Positions 15,252 through 23,472 of a stretch of DNA of 37,484 nucleotides are shown piece by piece. How positions within the stretch are numbered: the first letter of the stretch is position 1; each line of letters begins with the position of its first letter. The DNA is taken from the NCBI GenBank assembly GCA_903885445.1, contig CAISIO010000036.1, positions 1 through 37,484 of the forward strand. Direction: 5' to 3'. Under the pieces are notes generated by a model. The model made no database searches. It had not been told where the DNA came from and saw nothing but the letters and a program-made list of their open reading frames with translations. The translations under genes were made by a program, and so were the position numbers. The DNA is from Candidatus Staskawiczbacteria bacterium (lineage in GTDB: Bacteria; Patescibacteriota; Minisyncoccia; Minisyncoccales; Staskawiczbacteraceae).

Positions 15252-16235
15252 ATGGATTACCTCGAGAAAATTAAGAATTTTATAGTGCCCTCGGGAAGCA
15301 ATAATTATAGATCCAGGTTTCTGCAAAACGACATTTTGCTTTATTGTGTAGTTTTCCTTTTGGTTTTAAAAATTGCGGCGTCCCTGGTTTCGATTAATTT
15401 CCCGCAGAATATATTTTTCGCTGATATAACAAAATCTGCTCTTGAAAATTTTGCTAACCAGACACGGCAGTCTTCCGGGTTAAAGCCTTTGGCCGAAAAC
15501 CAAAAATTGAATCAGGCCGCAGAACTAAAGGCGCAAAATATGTTGCAGAACAATTATTTTGACCATATAAGCCCCAGCGGGGTTACACCATGGTTTTGGT
15601 TTTTAAAAGCCGGGTATAGCTATAAATACGCCGGCGAAAATTTGGCAATTGGTTTTTTTGATTCACAGGAAGTTTTTAACGCCTGGCTTAATTCGCCGTC
15701 GCATAAAGCAAATATTATAAACCCTCATTACACGGAGGTCGGCACGGCCGTCCTCGGCGGTTTTGGCCAGAATAATTCGATTATTGTTGTTCAGGAGTTT
15801 GCAAGTCCGTCGTTGGCAAAACAGCCCGCAACAAAAACTATTAACCCCAAGGCAACGGCGGTACAGCCGAAAACAGTTGCGCCTGTTAGTAAAAATGTGC
15901 CCGTCGCAACTGCTATAAACGAAAAAGTTTTGTCGCAATCGACAGAATTGCAAAATACCATAGAGCCCTCGCCTAAAACAGGAGTAAACAACTTGCCTGC
16001 GAAAATCGCTAATTACGCAATCTATAACTACAACAAACTTTTGCAGGACATTATTTTTGGAGTTTCGTTGGTTGTAATTGGCATACTTTTAACACTTATA
16101 TTTTTCAATTTTAATATTACTTTTAAGAAAGAATTGGTTTTTAGGGCGGTTTTAATTATGTTTTTGTTGTCGGCGGCTACGCTATTAAACAGGGATTTGA
16201 TGATTTTATTCGTTCCGCACCAGATAATAATCTAA
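15252..16235 (+). CDS. Membrane-anchored CAP-domain (SCP/PR-1) protein
   Basis: The CAP superfamily is extracellular and of varied or unknown biochemical role. From the ATG at 15252 the protein has 327 aa. It has one N-terminal membrane span (about residues 28-47) and a CAP domain (about 65-190) with the family motifs: NYFDHISPSG, KYAGENLAIGF, and WLNSPSHKANIINPHYTEVG, which carry the cavity His and Glu residues. A Pro/Thr/Val-rich linker follows, then two more hydrophobic spans near the C-terminus. An alternative start at 15240 adds four residues. The promoter favours 15252. The sortase gene follows after 3 nt, so the two are co-transcribed and both act outside the membrane. Confidence 0.85.
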   Translation: MDYLEKIKNFIVPSGSNNYRSRFLQNDILLYCVVFLLVLKIAASLVSINFPQNIFFADITKSALENFANQTRQSSGLKPLAENQKLNQAAELKAQNMLQNNYFDHISPSGVTPWFWFLKAGYSYKYAGENLAIGFFDSQEVFNAWLNSPSHKANIINPHYTEVGTAVLGGFGQNNSIIVVQEFASPSLAKQPATKTINPKATAVQPKTVAPVSKNVPVATAINEKVLSQSTELQNTIEPSPKTGVNNLPAKIANYAIYNYNKLLQDIIFGVSLVVIGILLTLIFFNFNITFKKELVFRAVLIMFLLSAATLLNRDLMILFVPHQIII

Positions 16236-16238
16236 ATT

Positions 16239-16961
16239 ATGGATAGAAAAAATATAAAAAAAATACTGAAGGCTGCAGTTATGATATATTTGGCAAGTTT
16301 TTTGATTATTAACTGGAACGACGTTTCCTGGGTTTTTAACTATAAAGAGGTTTCCGGTTTGGTCAACGCCTTTTTTAATCCTTATCCATCTATAGATGCT
16401 TCTACTATCGATGTGTATTTTTATCCAAACCATAGTCTGCCTGTGCAGGCAGGCCAAAATGTTGCAGTTGCGATAAAACCGGGAATTGCACCAGCACCGG
16501 TAAAAGAAGTGAAAACAAGCTATACAGACAAGCAGAATATGTTAGAGGTTCCGAAGATAGGCATTTCGGTCCCAATTATTTTTGCAGAAAGCGCGGATAA
16601 GGATTCGCTAATGAAAAATCTTGACCTTGGCGTGGTGTATTACCCAGGATCGGTTTATCCAGGACAAGCCGGCCAAATTGTAATTTTGGGGCACTCGGCT
16701 CCGACGGGCTGGCCTAAAATAAAGCATGATTGGGTTTTTACTGATTTGGAAAAATTAACTCCCGGGGACGAGATAATGATTGACTTGAACGGGAAACAGT
16801 ATAAATATTTAGTTAAGCAAAAAACAATAATTAAAAGGGGCGCAGACGTACCGACAGATACCTCGGGCGCAAATAATAGCGTTTTGACGCTAATCAGCTG
16901 TTGGCCGCCGGGAAAAGATTATCAGAGAATAGCAGTTGCGGCGGAATTAGTGGAGATCTAG
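16239..16961 (+). CDS. Sortase (class E/F-like cysteine transpeptidase)
   Basis: Sortases cleave a C-terminal sorting signal and attach the protein to the wall or polymerise pili. The 240-aa product has an N-terminal membrane span (about residues 10-27) and a sortase fold with catalytic His152 (ILGHSAP), Cys221 (TLISCWPPG) and Arg230 (DYQRIAVAAE). The spacing is normal. No clear LPxTG-type signal is visible in the surface proteins of this window, so the substrate is unknown. The neighbours, a CAP protein upstream and a Cys-rich DUF11-like protein downstream, are the nearest surface partners. The exact class needs a phylogeny. Confidence 0.88.
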   Translation: MDRKNIKKILKAAVMIYLASFLIINWNDVSWVFNYKEVSGLVNAFFNPYPSIDASTIDVYFYPNHSLPVQAGQNVAVAIKPGIAPAPVKEVKTSYTDKQNMLEVPKIGISVPIIFAESADKDSLMKNLDLGVVYYPGSVYPGQAGQIVILGHSAPTGWPKIKHDWVFTDLEKLTPGDEIMIDLNGKQYKYLVKQKTIIKRGADVPTDTSGANNSVLTLISCWPPGKDYQRIAVAAELVEI

Positions 16962-16974
16962 CCGCGCCTTATGG

Positions 16975-17003
16975 TTGACTTTTTGTTGGTAATATGGTAA
17001 GGT
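16975..17003 (+). promoter_or_regulatory. Putative promoter of the Cys-rich surface protein gene
   Basis: TTGACT (16975-16980) and TAAGGT (16998-17003) have 17-nt spacing; the -10 box is weak. The leader would be about 39 nt. Confidence 0.4.
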
Positions 17004-17048
17004 GAGATATTAATTTAAAAAGTTGTAATGTTAAAAGATTAGAAAATT

Positions 17049-18971
17049 ATGAAAAAAGTAATTTATTTTTTGGCGATTTTCTTCGCTATATCATTTGCAG
17101 GCGCGGTTAACGCCGCCAACGGAACAATCTCGGGAACCGTCATAGGCCAGTCTTCCATAGCCTGTAATATTGATTCTGATTGCGGAGCTGCGGGCTATCA
17201 TGGAAGCCCATATTGCCAAGACAATGATGTTCGTCGCGACTATTGGGTTTGGTATTGTGATAACCCGGGAACGCCGGCAAGCACATGTACAAGCGAGGTG
17301 ACGAATAATCTTCAAGCATCCTGTACTGCCAATCAGACCTGCTCCAACGGTTCGTGCGCCAACAATCCAGCAATAACTTGCAGTACCAATTCTCAATGCG
17401 GAACCAACGGAATCGTAGGAGGCCCGTTTTGCAAAGGTAATAATGTTTATAAACACCTTACGGCATGGGCTTGCAGTAACGCCGGTACGACAGCAAGTTC
17501 TTGCGCGAGCGCTGTAACAGATCAATTACTGACAACCTGCGCTGCAAACCAGACATGCACAAATGGTTCGTGCTCCACGAATCCGGCAATAGCTTGTTCA
17601 ACCAACTCTCAGTGCGGGACCGACGGATTCACCGGGGTTTTATCTTGCCAAGGAAACGGAGTTTATCAGGATTATACAACTTATACCTGTAATAATTCCG
17701 GCCTAGCGGCAAGTTTTTGCACTCATGCAACTGCAACCAGATTAAAAACAGCATGTACTGCTAACCAGTCGTGCTCAGGCGGCAGCTGTATGCCGATTTC
17801 CTGCAACTCTAACTCCGATTGCGGAATAAACGGAATCACCGGAAGTTCTTTTTGCCAGGGAAATAGTGTTTACCAAAACTACATAAATTATACCTGTAAT
17901 AATCCGGGCACTGCGGCAAGCGCCTGCGTGAATTCCACAGCCGGCCAATTACAGACAACCTGTGGCGCAAATCAAACATGTTCTGCCGGAACTTGCAATA
18001 ATCCCATAAACACCTGTACGCCAAATTATCAGCAAAGCTGTTTGGGAAACAGCTTGTACTGGTACGACTCCTGCGGGACGCAACAAGGCTTTATTCAGAC
18101 CTGCCCGAACGGATGCAGCAACAACGCCTGCCAGGGATATATAAATAACTGTTCCTATCATTCATACCAAAAATGCGCCGGAAATAATTTATATTGGTTT
18201 GATTCGTGCGGAACACAGCAGGATTTGATTCAATACTGCACAAATGGATGTTCAAATAATTCTTGCCAATATTACAACAACAATAATAATTACGGGGCCT
18301 TAACCGTTGCCAAAACAGTCAGGAACTTGACCAGCGGTTCAGGATTTTCAACCTCGACTTACGCCTCGCCTGGGGATATGCTAATGTTTATGGTGACAAT
18401 CCAGGCAAGCGGGAGCGATAGTGTACGGAATGTTTTTGTTAAAGACATTCTCCCGGCAAATCTTATTTATAGCAACCAGTTAGTTATCGCTTGCGCGGGA
18501 GGAAATAATGGTTACAATAACTGCAGTAATAATTACAATAATCAGGGAAATATGATTTCCGGCATAAACCTGAATACAATTTATCCGGATCAAACAGTGA
18601 CGATAACCTACCAGGCGCAGGTTGCTCCGGCCCAAAACTTTGCTTTTGGGACAACAACCATGAATAATAATGTTTCCGTCACAAGTTCAAGCTTGGGATA
18701 TATCCCCGGAAGCAGCGCCGCGGTGGTAGTTACGAAGGCGACAGTGTTGGGAGCCAGCACGGTTTCAACAGGATTAACAAACAATTTTTGGGTAGACTCA
18801 TTTTTTCTACCCTTACTATTAACCTTAATCGGGTTGTGGATGTGGAAAGCAGGAATGTTTTTCGGGATAGAAAAATGGTTCGATAACAAAAAGAAAATCA
18901 AGAGGGGATACAATGCTGAAAAAGAGCTTTCAAAGAGGATCGCAAATATCCAAAAATTAGGAAAAGTATAA
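17049..18971 (+). CDS. Secreted Cys-rich repeat protein with DUF11-like domain and C-terminal membrane anchor
   Basis: The 640-aa protein has a Sec signal peptide (MKKVIYFLAIFFAISFAGAVNAA). Four repeats of about 65-70 residues follow, each with eight or so cysteines and the pattern C-N/S-x-SxCG ... GxxxCQGNxVY ... NQTCSxGSC (encoded at about 17160-18000). Two shorter repeats come next with LYWYDSCGTQQGFIQ and LYWFDSCGTQQDLIQ (about 18013-18270), then a DUF11-like beta domain (LTVAKTVRNL ... DSVRNVFVKDILPANLIYSN). A single membrane span sits near residues 580-605, followed by a basic cytoplasmic tail. It is probably a disulfide-rich surface fibre or adhesin. I see no LPxTG motif, so membrane anchoring is more likely than sortase attachment. 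A terminator follows at 18986. Confidence 0.82.
   Translation: MKKVIYFLAIFFAISFAGAVNAANGTISGTVIGQSSIACNIDSDCGAAGYHGSPYCQDNDVRRDYWVWYCDNPGTPASTCTSEVTNNLQASCTANQTCSNGSCANNPAITCSTNSQCGTNGIVGGPFCKGNNVYKHLTAWACSNAGTTASSCASAVTDQLLTTCAANQTCTNGSCSTNPAIACSTNSQCGTDGFTGVLSCQGNGVYQDYTTYTCNNSGLAASFCTHATATRLKTACTANQSCSGGSCMPISCNSNSDCGINGITGSSFCQGNSVYQNYINYTCNNPGTAASACVNSTAGQLQTTCGANQTCSAGTCNNPINTCTPNYQQSCLGNSLYWYDSCGTQQGFIQTCPNGCSNNACQGYINNCSYHSYQKCAGNNLYWFDSCGTQQDLIQYCTNGCSNNSCQYYNNNNNYGALTVAKTVRNLTSGSGFSTSTYASPGDMLMFMVTIQASGSDSVRNVFVKDILPANLIYSNQLVIACAGGNNGYNNCSNNYNNQGNMISGINLNTIYPDQTVTITYQAQVAPAQNFAFGTTTMNNNVSVTSSSLGYIPGSSAAVVVTKATVLGASTVSTGLTNNFWVDSFFLPLLLTLIGLWMWKAGMFFGIEKWFDNKKKIKRGYNAEKELSKRIANIQKLGKV
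17160..18000 (+). repeat. Four tandem Cys-rich coding repeats
   Basis: Four in-frame units of about 200-215 nt encode the disulfide-rich modules of the surface protein. They are clearly related at protein level but diverged at DNA level, so the array is old rather than a recent slippage product. Confidence 0.8.
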
Positions 18972-18985
18972 TTAGGGGATAAAAA

Positions 18986-19009
18986 AACCGGCTTAACGGC
19001 CGGTTTTTT
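18986..19009. terminator. Bidirectional intrinsic terminator
   Basis: AACCGGC (18986-18992) pairs with GCCGGTT (18999-19005) around a 6-nt loop. It has a T-run on the right and an A-run on the left, so it can end both the plus-strand surface gene and the minus-strand recR transcript. Confidence 0.88.
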
Positions 19010-19018
19010 GTTTTGGCG

Positions 19019-19618
19019 CTATTTTCTTCCTTCAAGGGCGGATTCTAAGGTTTCTTCGTCGGTGTACTCAAGCTCACCTCCAACAGGAATCCCTCTTGCC
19101 AGATGAGTGATTCTGGGAACCGGCAAGGGCGCTGCTGTTTTTATCGTTTGCTCGACTAAAACAGAGGTTGCCCTGCCTTCCGGAGTTGGATTTAATGCCA
19201 CAATTATTTCCGTGAAATTATTGCCCGCAAGGCGTTTTTTTAATTCTTCAATTCTTAATTGGCTAATGTCTTCTTTCCTCATTGTTGCAACCGTCCCGCC
19301 CAAAATAAAATACAATCCGTTGAATTTTTTAGTACTTTCAATAGACAGCAAATCAGTTTCTTTCTCAATAACACAGAGCAAGTTTTTATTTCGTGATGGA
19401 TTTTGGCAAATCGAGCAAAGCATGTTTTCGCCTTCAAATGGATTAAAACAAAGCGGGCACAATTTAATTTTATTTTTTAGCTCCAGAACCGCTGTAATAA
19501 GTTCGTCAATTTTTTCCTTAGGTTGCTTCATTAAATAATAAACAAAACGGCCGGCTGTCCGCGAGCCAACCGTTGGAAACCTTCTGAAAATATTTACTAA
19601 TTTATCTATCGAGTCCAT
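19019..19618 (-). CDS. recR: Recombination mediator protein RecR
   Basis: RecR works with RecF/RecO to load RecA at gaps. The 199-aa length is standard. It has an N-terminal helix-hairpin-helix (FPTVGSRTAGRFVYYL), a zinc finger with Cys54, Cys57, Cys68 and Cys71, a Toprim domain (LLCVIEKETDLLSIE) and the C-terminal Walker-like segment (ITHLARGIPVGGELEYTDEE). It starts 5 nt after the end of dnaB, so the two form a minus-strand operon. The bidirectional terminator at 18986-19009 lies 9 nt downstream. Confidence 0.95.
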   Translation of the reverse strand: MDSIDKLVNIFRRFPTVGSRTAGRFVYYLMKQPKEKIDELITAVLELKNKIKLCPLCFNPFEGENMLCSICQNPSRNKNLLCVIEKETDLLSIESTKKFNGLYFILGGTVATMRKEDISQLRIEELKKRLAGNNFTEIIVALNPTPEGRATSVLVEQTIKTAAPLPVPRITHLARGIPVGGELEYTDEETLESALEGRK

Positions 19619-19623
19619 AATTT

Positions 19624-20976
19624 TTATCCTGCGTCTGCTCCATAATTTGCTTTATCTAAATCTCTAAAACTTGCCATATTTTTTTCGAAGTACAATTCTA
19701 TAGACCCGGTTGCCCCGTTTCTGTGTTTTTCTATTATAACCTGGGCGACGCCGGGCTTTAAGCTGTTTTCATTATAAAAATCCTCGCGGTAAATGAACAT
19801 AACAACATCGGCATCTTGCTCGATTGCACCAGATTCGCGCAAATCAGACAAGCGGGGGATTTGAGGCACGCGAGATTCCACCGCACGGGAAAGCTGGCTA
19901 AGAACAAGCACCGGGACTTCCAATTCTTTCGCCAGCATTTTTAGCGCCCTGGAATTTTCTGTAACTTGTTGCACTGGCGACGCAAACCTGTTCATAGGCT
20001 CCATTAACTGCAAGTAATCCACAATTAACAAACTTAATCCTTTTGTTGACTGAAGTCGTCGCGCCATTGCCCTAATTTGCAAAATATTCACAGAGCCGGC
20101 GTCGTCTATATATAAGGGCGCTTCAGACAGGCTTCCCATTGCATGTTGGATTCTTGAATAGTCGTCGTTGGTTAATTGTCCGGTTCGTAAATGCCAGGCT
20201 TCAATATTTCCAGTGGAAGAAATTAATCTGTCAGCTAGCTGGTCTTTTCCCATTTCAAGGCTGAATATTCCAACCGGCAAATTTTCCCTGACCGCCACAT
20301 GCCTGGCAATATCCAAAGCCAACGAGGTTTTCCCCATGCCAGGTCTTGCGGCTAAAATTACCAAGTCGGTTTTTTGCAACCCTGAAAGTTTGTTATCTAA
20401 ATCTTTAAATCCGGTCGGAACGCCTCTTAAAGCGCCATGGTGTTTTGCCAGCGAATCCAATCTCTCAAATGTTTCAGGCAAAATATCTTTTATCGCAATA
20501 AAATTTTTTGTTAAGGCCCTTTGCCCGATTTCAAAAACAGTTTTTTCCGCCTTATCAAGCAAATAGTCGACTTCTTCCGTTTCGTCAAAAGCTGACAGGC
20601 CGATTTCTTCTGAAGCAGAAATTAAATCTCTTAAAATCTTTTTTTGCCTGACAATTTTGGCGTAGTTGGCAATATGCGTTGCTGTTGGAACGGTGTTTAC
20701 CAAAGAAGTTAAATATGATGAACCGCCGATATCTTCGAGTTTATTTCGTTCTTTTAATTTAGACTAAACAGATAAAATATCAATTGGCTCGGATCGTTCG
20801 TAAAGCTCGGCCATTACCTGGTAAATATCCTGGTGAATTCCTTTGTAAAAATCTTCGGCCTTAATGAAGTCGACAACTTTTACGATTGCTTCTTTATCCA
20901 ACATTAAGCAACCCAGCAGAGATTGTTCTGCCTCGTTATTCTGCGGGGGTAGTTTGTCGGGTGATGAATTTGCCAC
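19624..20976 (-). pseudogene. dnaB: Replicative DNA helicase DnaB, interrupted by an in-frame TAG codon
   Basis: DnaB is the hexameric helicase that unwinds DNA at the fork. Read through, the frame is 450 codons, the usual length. It has a GTG start at 20976, the N-terminal DnaB domain (NNEAEQSLLGCLMLDKEAIV), the linker, and a RecA-like core with PTGFKDLDNKLSGL, Walker A ARPGMGKTS (Lys216), SLEMGKDQLADRL, LLIVDYLQLM, LSQLSRAVESR and DLRESGAIEQDADVVMFIYR. Codon 71 is TAG (20764-20766), flanked by EPIDILSV before and SKLKERNKLEDIGG after, with no frame change. Every other conserved element is intact, so decay is minimal. The cause could be a point mutation, a sequencing error or readthrough. 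An internal TTG at 20703 could restart translation but would lose the N-terminal domain. Confidence 0.85.
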
Positions 20977-21030
20977 GTTTTGGTTGTTTAATAGTCCACT
21001 TTAGCAAAACCCAAAGAGCAGGTAAAGGTC

Positions 21031-21059
21031 TTGACATCAATAAAATTGTATGCTAATTT
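21031..21059 (+). promoter_or_regulatory. Strong promoter of the structured RNA
   Basis: Perfect TTGACA (21031-21036), 17-nt spacer, TAATTT (21054-21059). Transcription should start near 21066. It is divergent from dnaB, and no open frame with a start and ribosome site follows. Confidence 0.75.
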
Positions 21060-21065
21060 ATGCTT

Positions 21066-21390
21066 AGTACGGTCAATAACGCGATCCCTCTGGTTAGAGC
21101 AACACATACTACGGGGTACATAGGAAGGCAGCGTTATTGAGGTCAGTCAAAGCCGTTCCCCGGCCCCCAAATATGGGCTAAGAACACGGCTTGTGACGGC
21201 TCCCTTCAGGTTTGGACGCTTTGAGAATGGGACTTCTATCTTTTCTCAAACCAAACCTGCCGGGAAATTGATTGGCAGGGAGGCCTCAACCGGCAAACGA
21301 CTCGAAAACTTTCTCCGGTTGGACCTTCAGGCGCTTTCGCTTTCATTAATCGGGTTTGCCCGAGAATGAAGCGATCGCGCCTTTTCTTTT
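21066..21390 (+). ncRNA. Structured non-coding RNA of about 320 nt, family not recognised
   Basis: The region between dnaB and cysS has its own promoter and terminator, no coding frame and dense pairing. Helix A is TCAATAACGC (21073-21082) with GCGTTATTGA (21131-21140), enclosing a small CTCT/AGAG hairpin. Helix B is AAGCCGT (21150-21156) with ACGGCTT (21186-21192), enclosing GCCC/GGGC. Helix C is CAGGTTTGG (21207-21215) with CCAAACCTG (21251-21259), extended by TTTGAGAA (21220-21227) with TTCTCAAA (21243-21250), 17 pairs in all. Helix D is CAACCGG (21287-21293) with CCGGTTG (21315-21321). It is more GC-rich than its flanks. I checked it for hallmarks of tmRNA, RNase P, SRP and 6S RNA and found none convincing. 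It could be a stand-alone sRNA, a diverged housekeeping RNA or an acquired element. Confidence 0.7.
21329..21390 (+). terminator. Long intrinsic terminator of the structured RNA
   Basis: AGGCGC (21329-21334) pairs with GCGCCT (21377-21382). GCTTTCATT (21339-21347) pairs with AATGAAGC (21365-21372) with one bulge. An apical TCGGG/CCCGA hairpin (21350-21363) caps the stem. The T-rich TTTTCTTTT follows. It ends 8 nt before the convergent cysS stop. Confidence 0.85.
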
Positions 21391-21397
21391 GCCTTAT

Positions 21398-22801
21398 TTA
21401 GATACTTTTTATAACCGGGCCATTTTCGGAATCCTGGACGGAAAATCCTTGGCTTTCTATTTGCTGCCGCACCTGGTCGGCTTTTTGCCAATCTTTGTTC
21501 TTGCGGTGCGATTCTCTTTCTTTTACCAGTATTTTAATTCCAGCCGGAATAGTTTTGTTTACTTTCTGAAAATTAATAATTCCAAAGATTTTATTAATCT
21601 CTTGGAAAAATTTATACACTTCAGCAGCTTGTTTTTTTGAGATGGAATTTTTATCCAGTAGAATATTCGCTTTGCTTATAAAATCAAACATTACTGCAAA
21701 TGCTTTCGGCGTGTTGAAATCATCGTCTAATTCTTTATAAAAATCTATTTTTAGTTTTTTTATTTCCGAATTGGCCTCTTTTGATGCTTTTGCAATTTTT
21801 ACAGATTTTAATTTTCTTAGTAATTCCTCAATTTTTTCAACTGCCCCCCTGACTTCAATCATCACCGACTCGGAATAATCCATTGGGCTAGACCAAAGAT
21901 TTTTTGATACGAGGAATCTAAAGATATTTACCGGACATCTGGCCAGTAAATCTTTTATTGTAATGAAGTTTCCCAGAGATTTAGACATTTTTTGGCCGTT
22001 AACAGTTAGAAATCCCACATGCATCCAGTATTTTGCCATCGGCCTTTTACCGGAAATTGCCTCCATCTGGGCTATTTCCGCTTCATGATGCGGAAATATT
22101 AAATCTCGCGCGCCGCCATGAATATCATATTGCGGGCCAAAAAATTTTTCCGTTATTGCCGTGTCTTCAATGTGCCAACCCGGACGCCCATCGCCGAATG
22201 GAGCTGGCCAGCTGGGTTCATTCTCTGAAGAAAATTTCCAAAGACAAAAATCACCTCTGTTTTTTTTATCTTTACTGTAATCAATCCTGGAAACCGCGTC
22301 TTCTGCCCCCAGTACCGTTCTTCCCGCCAACTTACCGTAATTTTTAAATTTAGCGATATTATAGTAAATTCCGTCGTTCTCTATTTTGTATGCGAATCCT
22401 TTAGTTTGAAGTCTCTGTACCTGGCTGATTATTTCCTTAATATAGTCAGTTGCTCTCGGATATTTTGAAACACTATCAACTCCAAGCGCCTTCATACTTT
22501 GCATCCATTCCTTTTCAAACGCAGAAGCTAAATCTTTAGGAGTCACTCCCTTTTCTCTGGCCCTGGCAATTATCTTGTCGTCAATATTAGTAATATTTTG
22601 AATATAAAAAACATCATATCCTCGACTTCTTAAATATTTAACGAGCAAGTCAAAGGTTATGGCCAATTTCGCGTGTCCTAAATGAGAATAATCAAAAACA
22701 GTCGGCCCGCAAACAAAAAGGTTCACTTTTTTTGCCTTAATAGGTTTGAATAAATCTTTTTTACCGGTTAAGGTGTTGTAGATTCTCAAATTATTTTTCA
22801 T
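21398..22801 (-). CDS. cysS: Cysteinyl-tRNA synthetase
   Basis: The enzyme charges tRNA-Cys. The 467-aa class I synthetase has the zinc-ligand start CGPTVFDYSHLGHAK (Cys31, HIGH-like HLGH at 40-43), NITNIDDKII, GRPGWHIEDTAI, HGGARDLIFPHHEAEIAQ with the other zinc ligands, WMHVGFLTVNGQKMSKSLGN (KMSKS loop), and a C-terminal helical domain ending RQQIESQGFSVQDSENG. Length is close to E. coli CysRS. It lies 9 nt after the phosphatidyltransferase gene and is co-transcribed with it. Its 3' end faces the terminator of the structured RNA. Confidence 0.96.
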   Translation of the reverse strand: MKNNLRIYNTLTGKKDLFKPIKAKKVNLFVCGPTVFDYSHLGHAKLAITFDLLVKYLRSRGYDVFYIQNITNIDDKIIARAREKGVTPKDLASAFEKEWMQSMKALGVDSVSKYPRATDYIKEIISQVQRLQTKGFAYKIENDGIYYNIAKFKNYGKLAGRTVLGAEDAVSRIDYSKDKKNRGDFCLWKFSSENEPSWPAPFGDGRPGWHIEDTAITEKFFGPQYDIHGGARDLIFPHHEAEIAQMEAISGKRPMAKYWMHVGFLTVNGQKMSKSLGNFITIKDLLARCPVNIFRFLVSKNLWSSPMDYSESVMIEVRGAVEKIEELLRKLKSVKIAKASKEANSEIKKLKIDFYKELDDDFNTPKAFAVMFDFISKANILLDKNSISKKQAAEVYKFFQEINKIFGIINFQKVNKTIPAGIKILVKERESHRKNKDWQKADQVRQQIESQGFSVQDSENGPVIKSI

Positions 22802-22810
22802 ATATTAGTG

Positions 22811-23467
22811 CTATAAATTATTTAACTCTTTATTAATAATCTTATTTTCGATAAACCCTTTTTTATTTAGGTCCAAAATCCTAGAAAAAATGCTCAAAAT
22901 TGCAAAAACTATCGCAACCCATAAAACATCGATAAAAAAGGCGGCGGGCGCTTCTGGCCAGAATATTAAAATTGCCGCGAGTACAAGCGAGAGTAAGACC
23001 ATCTTTGTTTTGCCGAAAATATTGGGGCTTACGTCTTTCTCGCGGGATTTATGGAATAAAGCAATCAGCGCGCCGATGATTTCTATGATAATCAACGACA
23101 AAAGCAGCCATTTGTGCAGTTTTAGCAGGCCATAAACCGCAATTGGAATAATTAAAATCCTGTCGGCTATCGGGTCTAACATGGTTCCGAACTCTGTTAC
23201 TTTGTTTAAACCCCGCGCAACCGAGCCGTCAAAAAGGTCTGTTAAAATGCCGACGCAAAACAGGAAAATTATCAAAAATTTATTTTCGATGCCGAAAAAG
23301 AATAGAAGTGCGAATAAGGCCATTCCGATTATTAGACGAAGATAGGTTATTTGGTTTGGCGATATTCTGCGGGGCCAGCACGGTTTTATAAAAACAAAAA
23401 GAACCTCATCCCTGTAATGGTCAATTTTTTCTAAAAAACTTTGCAAATTGTCTAAAACCGTTTTCAT
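22811..23467 (-). CDS. CDP-alcohol phosphatidyltransferase (PgsA-like)
   Basis: This family transfers a phosphatidyl group from CDP-diacylglycerol to an alcohol such as glycerol-3-phosphate. The 218-aa membrane protein has the full signature D77-x2-D80-G81-x2-A84-R85-x8-G94-x3-D98-x3-D102 (LFDGSVARGL then FGTMLDPIADR). Several hydrophobic spans surround it. The closest role is phosphatidylglycerophosphate synthase, but the alcohol substrate cannot be fixed from sequence. Its promoter places the transcription start at or within a base or two of the ATG, so it is likely leaderless. It leads an operon with cysS. Confidence 0.85.
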   Translation of the reverse strand: MKTVLDNLQSFLEKIDHYRDEVLFVFIKPCWPRRISPNQITYLRLIIGMALFALLFFFGIENKFLIIFLFCVGILTDLFDGSVARGLNKVTEFGTMLDPIADRILIIPIAVYGLLKLHKWLLLSLIIIEIIGALIALFHKSREKDVSPNIFGKTKMVLLSLVLAAILIFWPEAPAAFFIDVLWVAIVFAILSIFSRILDLNKKGFIENKIINKELNNL

Positions 23468-23472
23468 ATAAA

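Noticed and set aside
17160-18270. CRISPR-like array
   Set aside because: The repeats are in-frame protein modules of about 65-70 residues with unequal DNA, not short identical direct repeats with unique spacers. No cas genes are present.
20701-20976. dnaB as two separate genes or as an intein-split gene
   Set aside because: The frame is unchanged across the TAG, and the conserved linker SKLKERNKLEDIGG continues directly after it. There is no insertion or splice-motif sequence, and a TTG restart at 20703 would remove the N-terminal domain.
21066-21390. The structured RNA as tmRNA, RNase P RNA, SRP RNA or 6S RNA
   Set aside because: GCAAACGACTCGAAAAC at 21293-21309 recalls the start of a tmRNA tag frame. 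However, there is no tRNA-like domain, no TTCGAATCC-type T arm at the 3' end and no ALAA-type tag. The RNase P (GAGGAAAGTCC, ACAGAA) and SRP apical motifs are missing, and 6S would be one long bulged hairpin.
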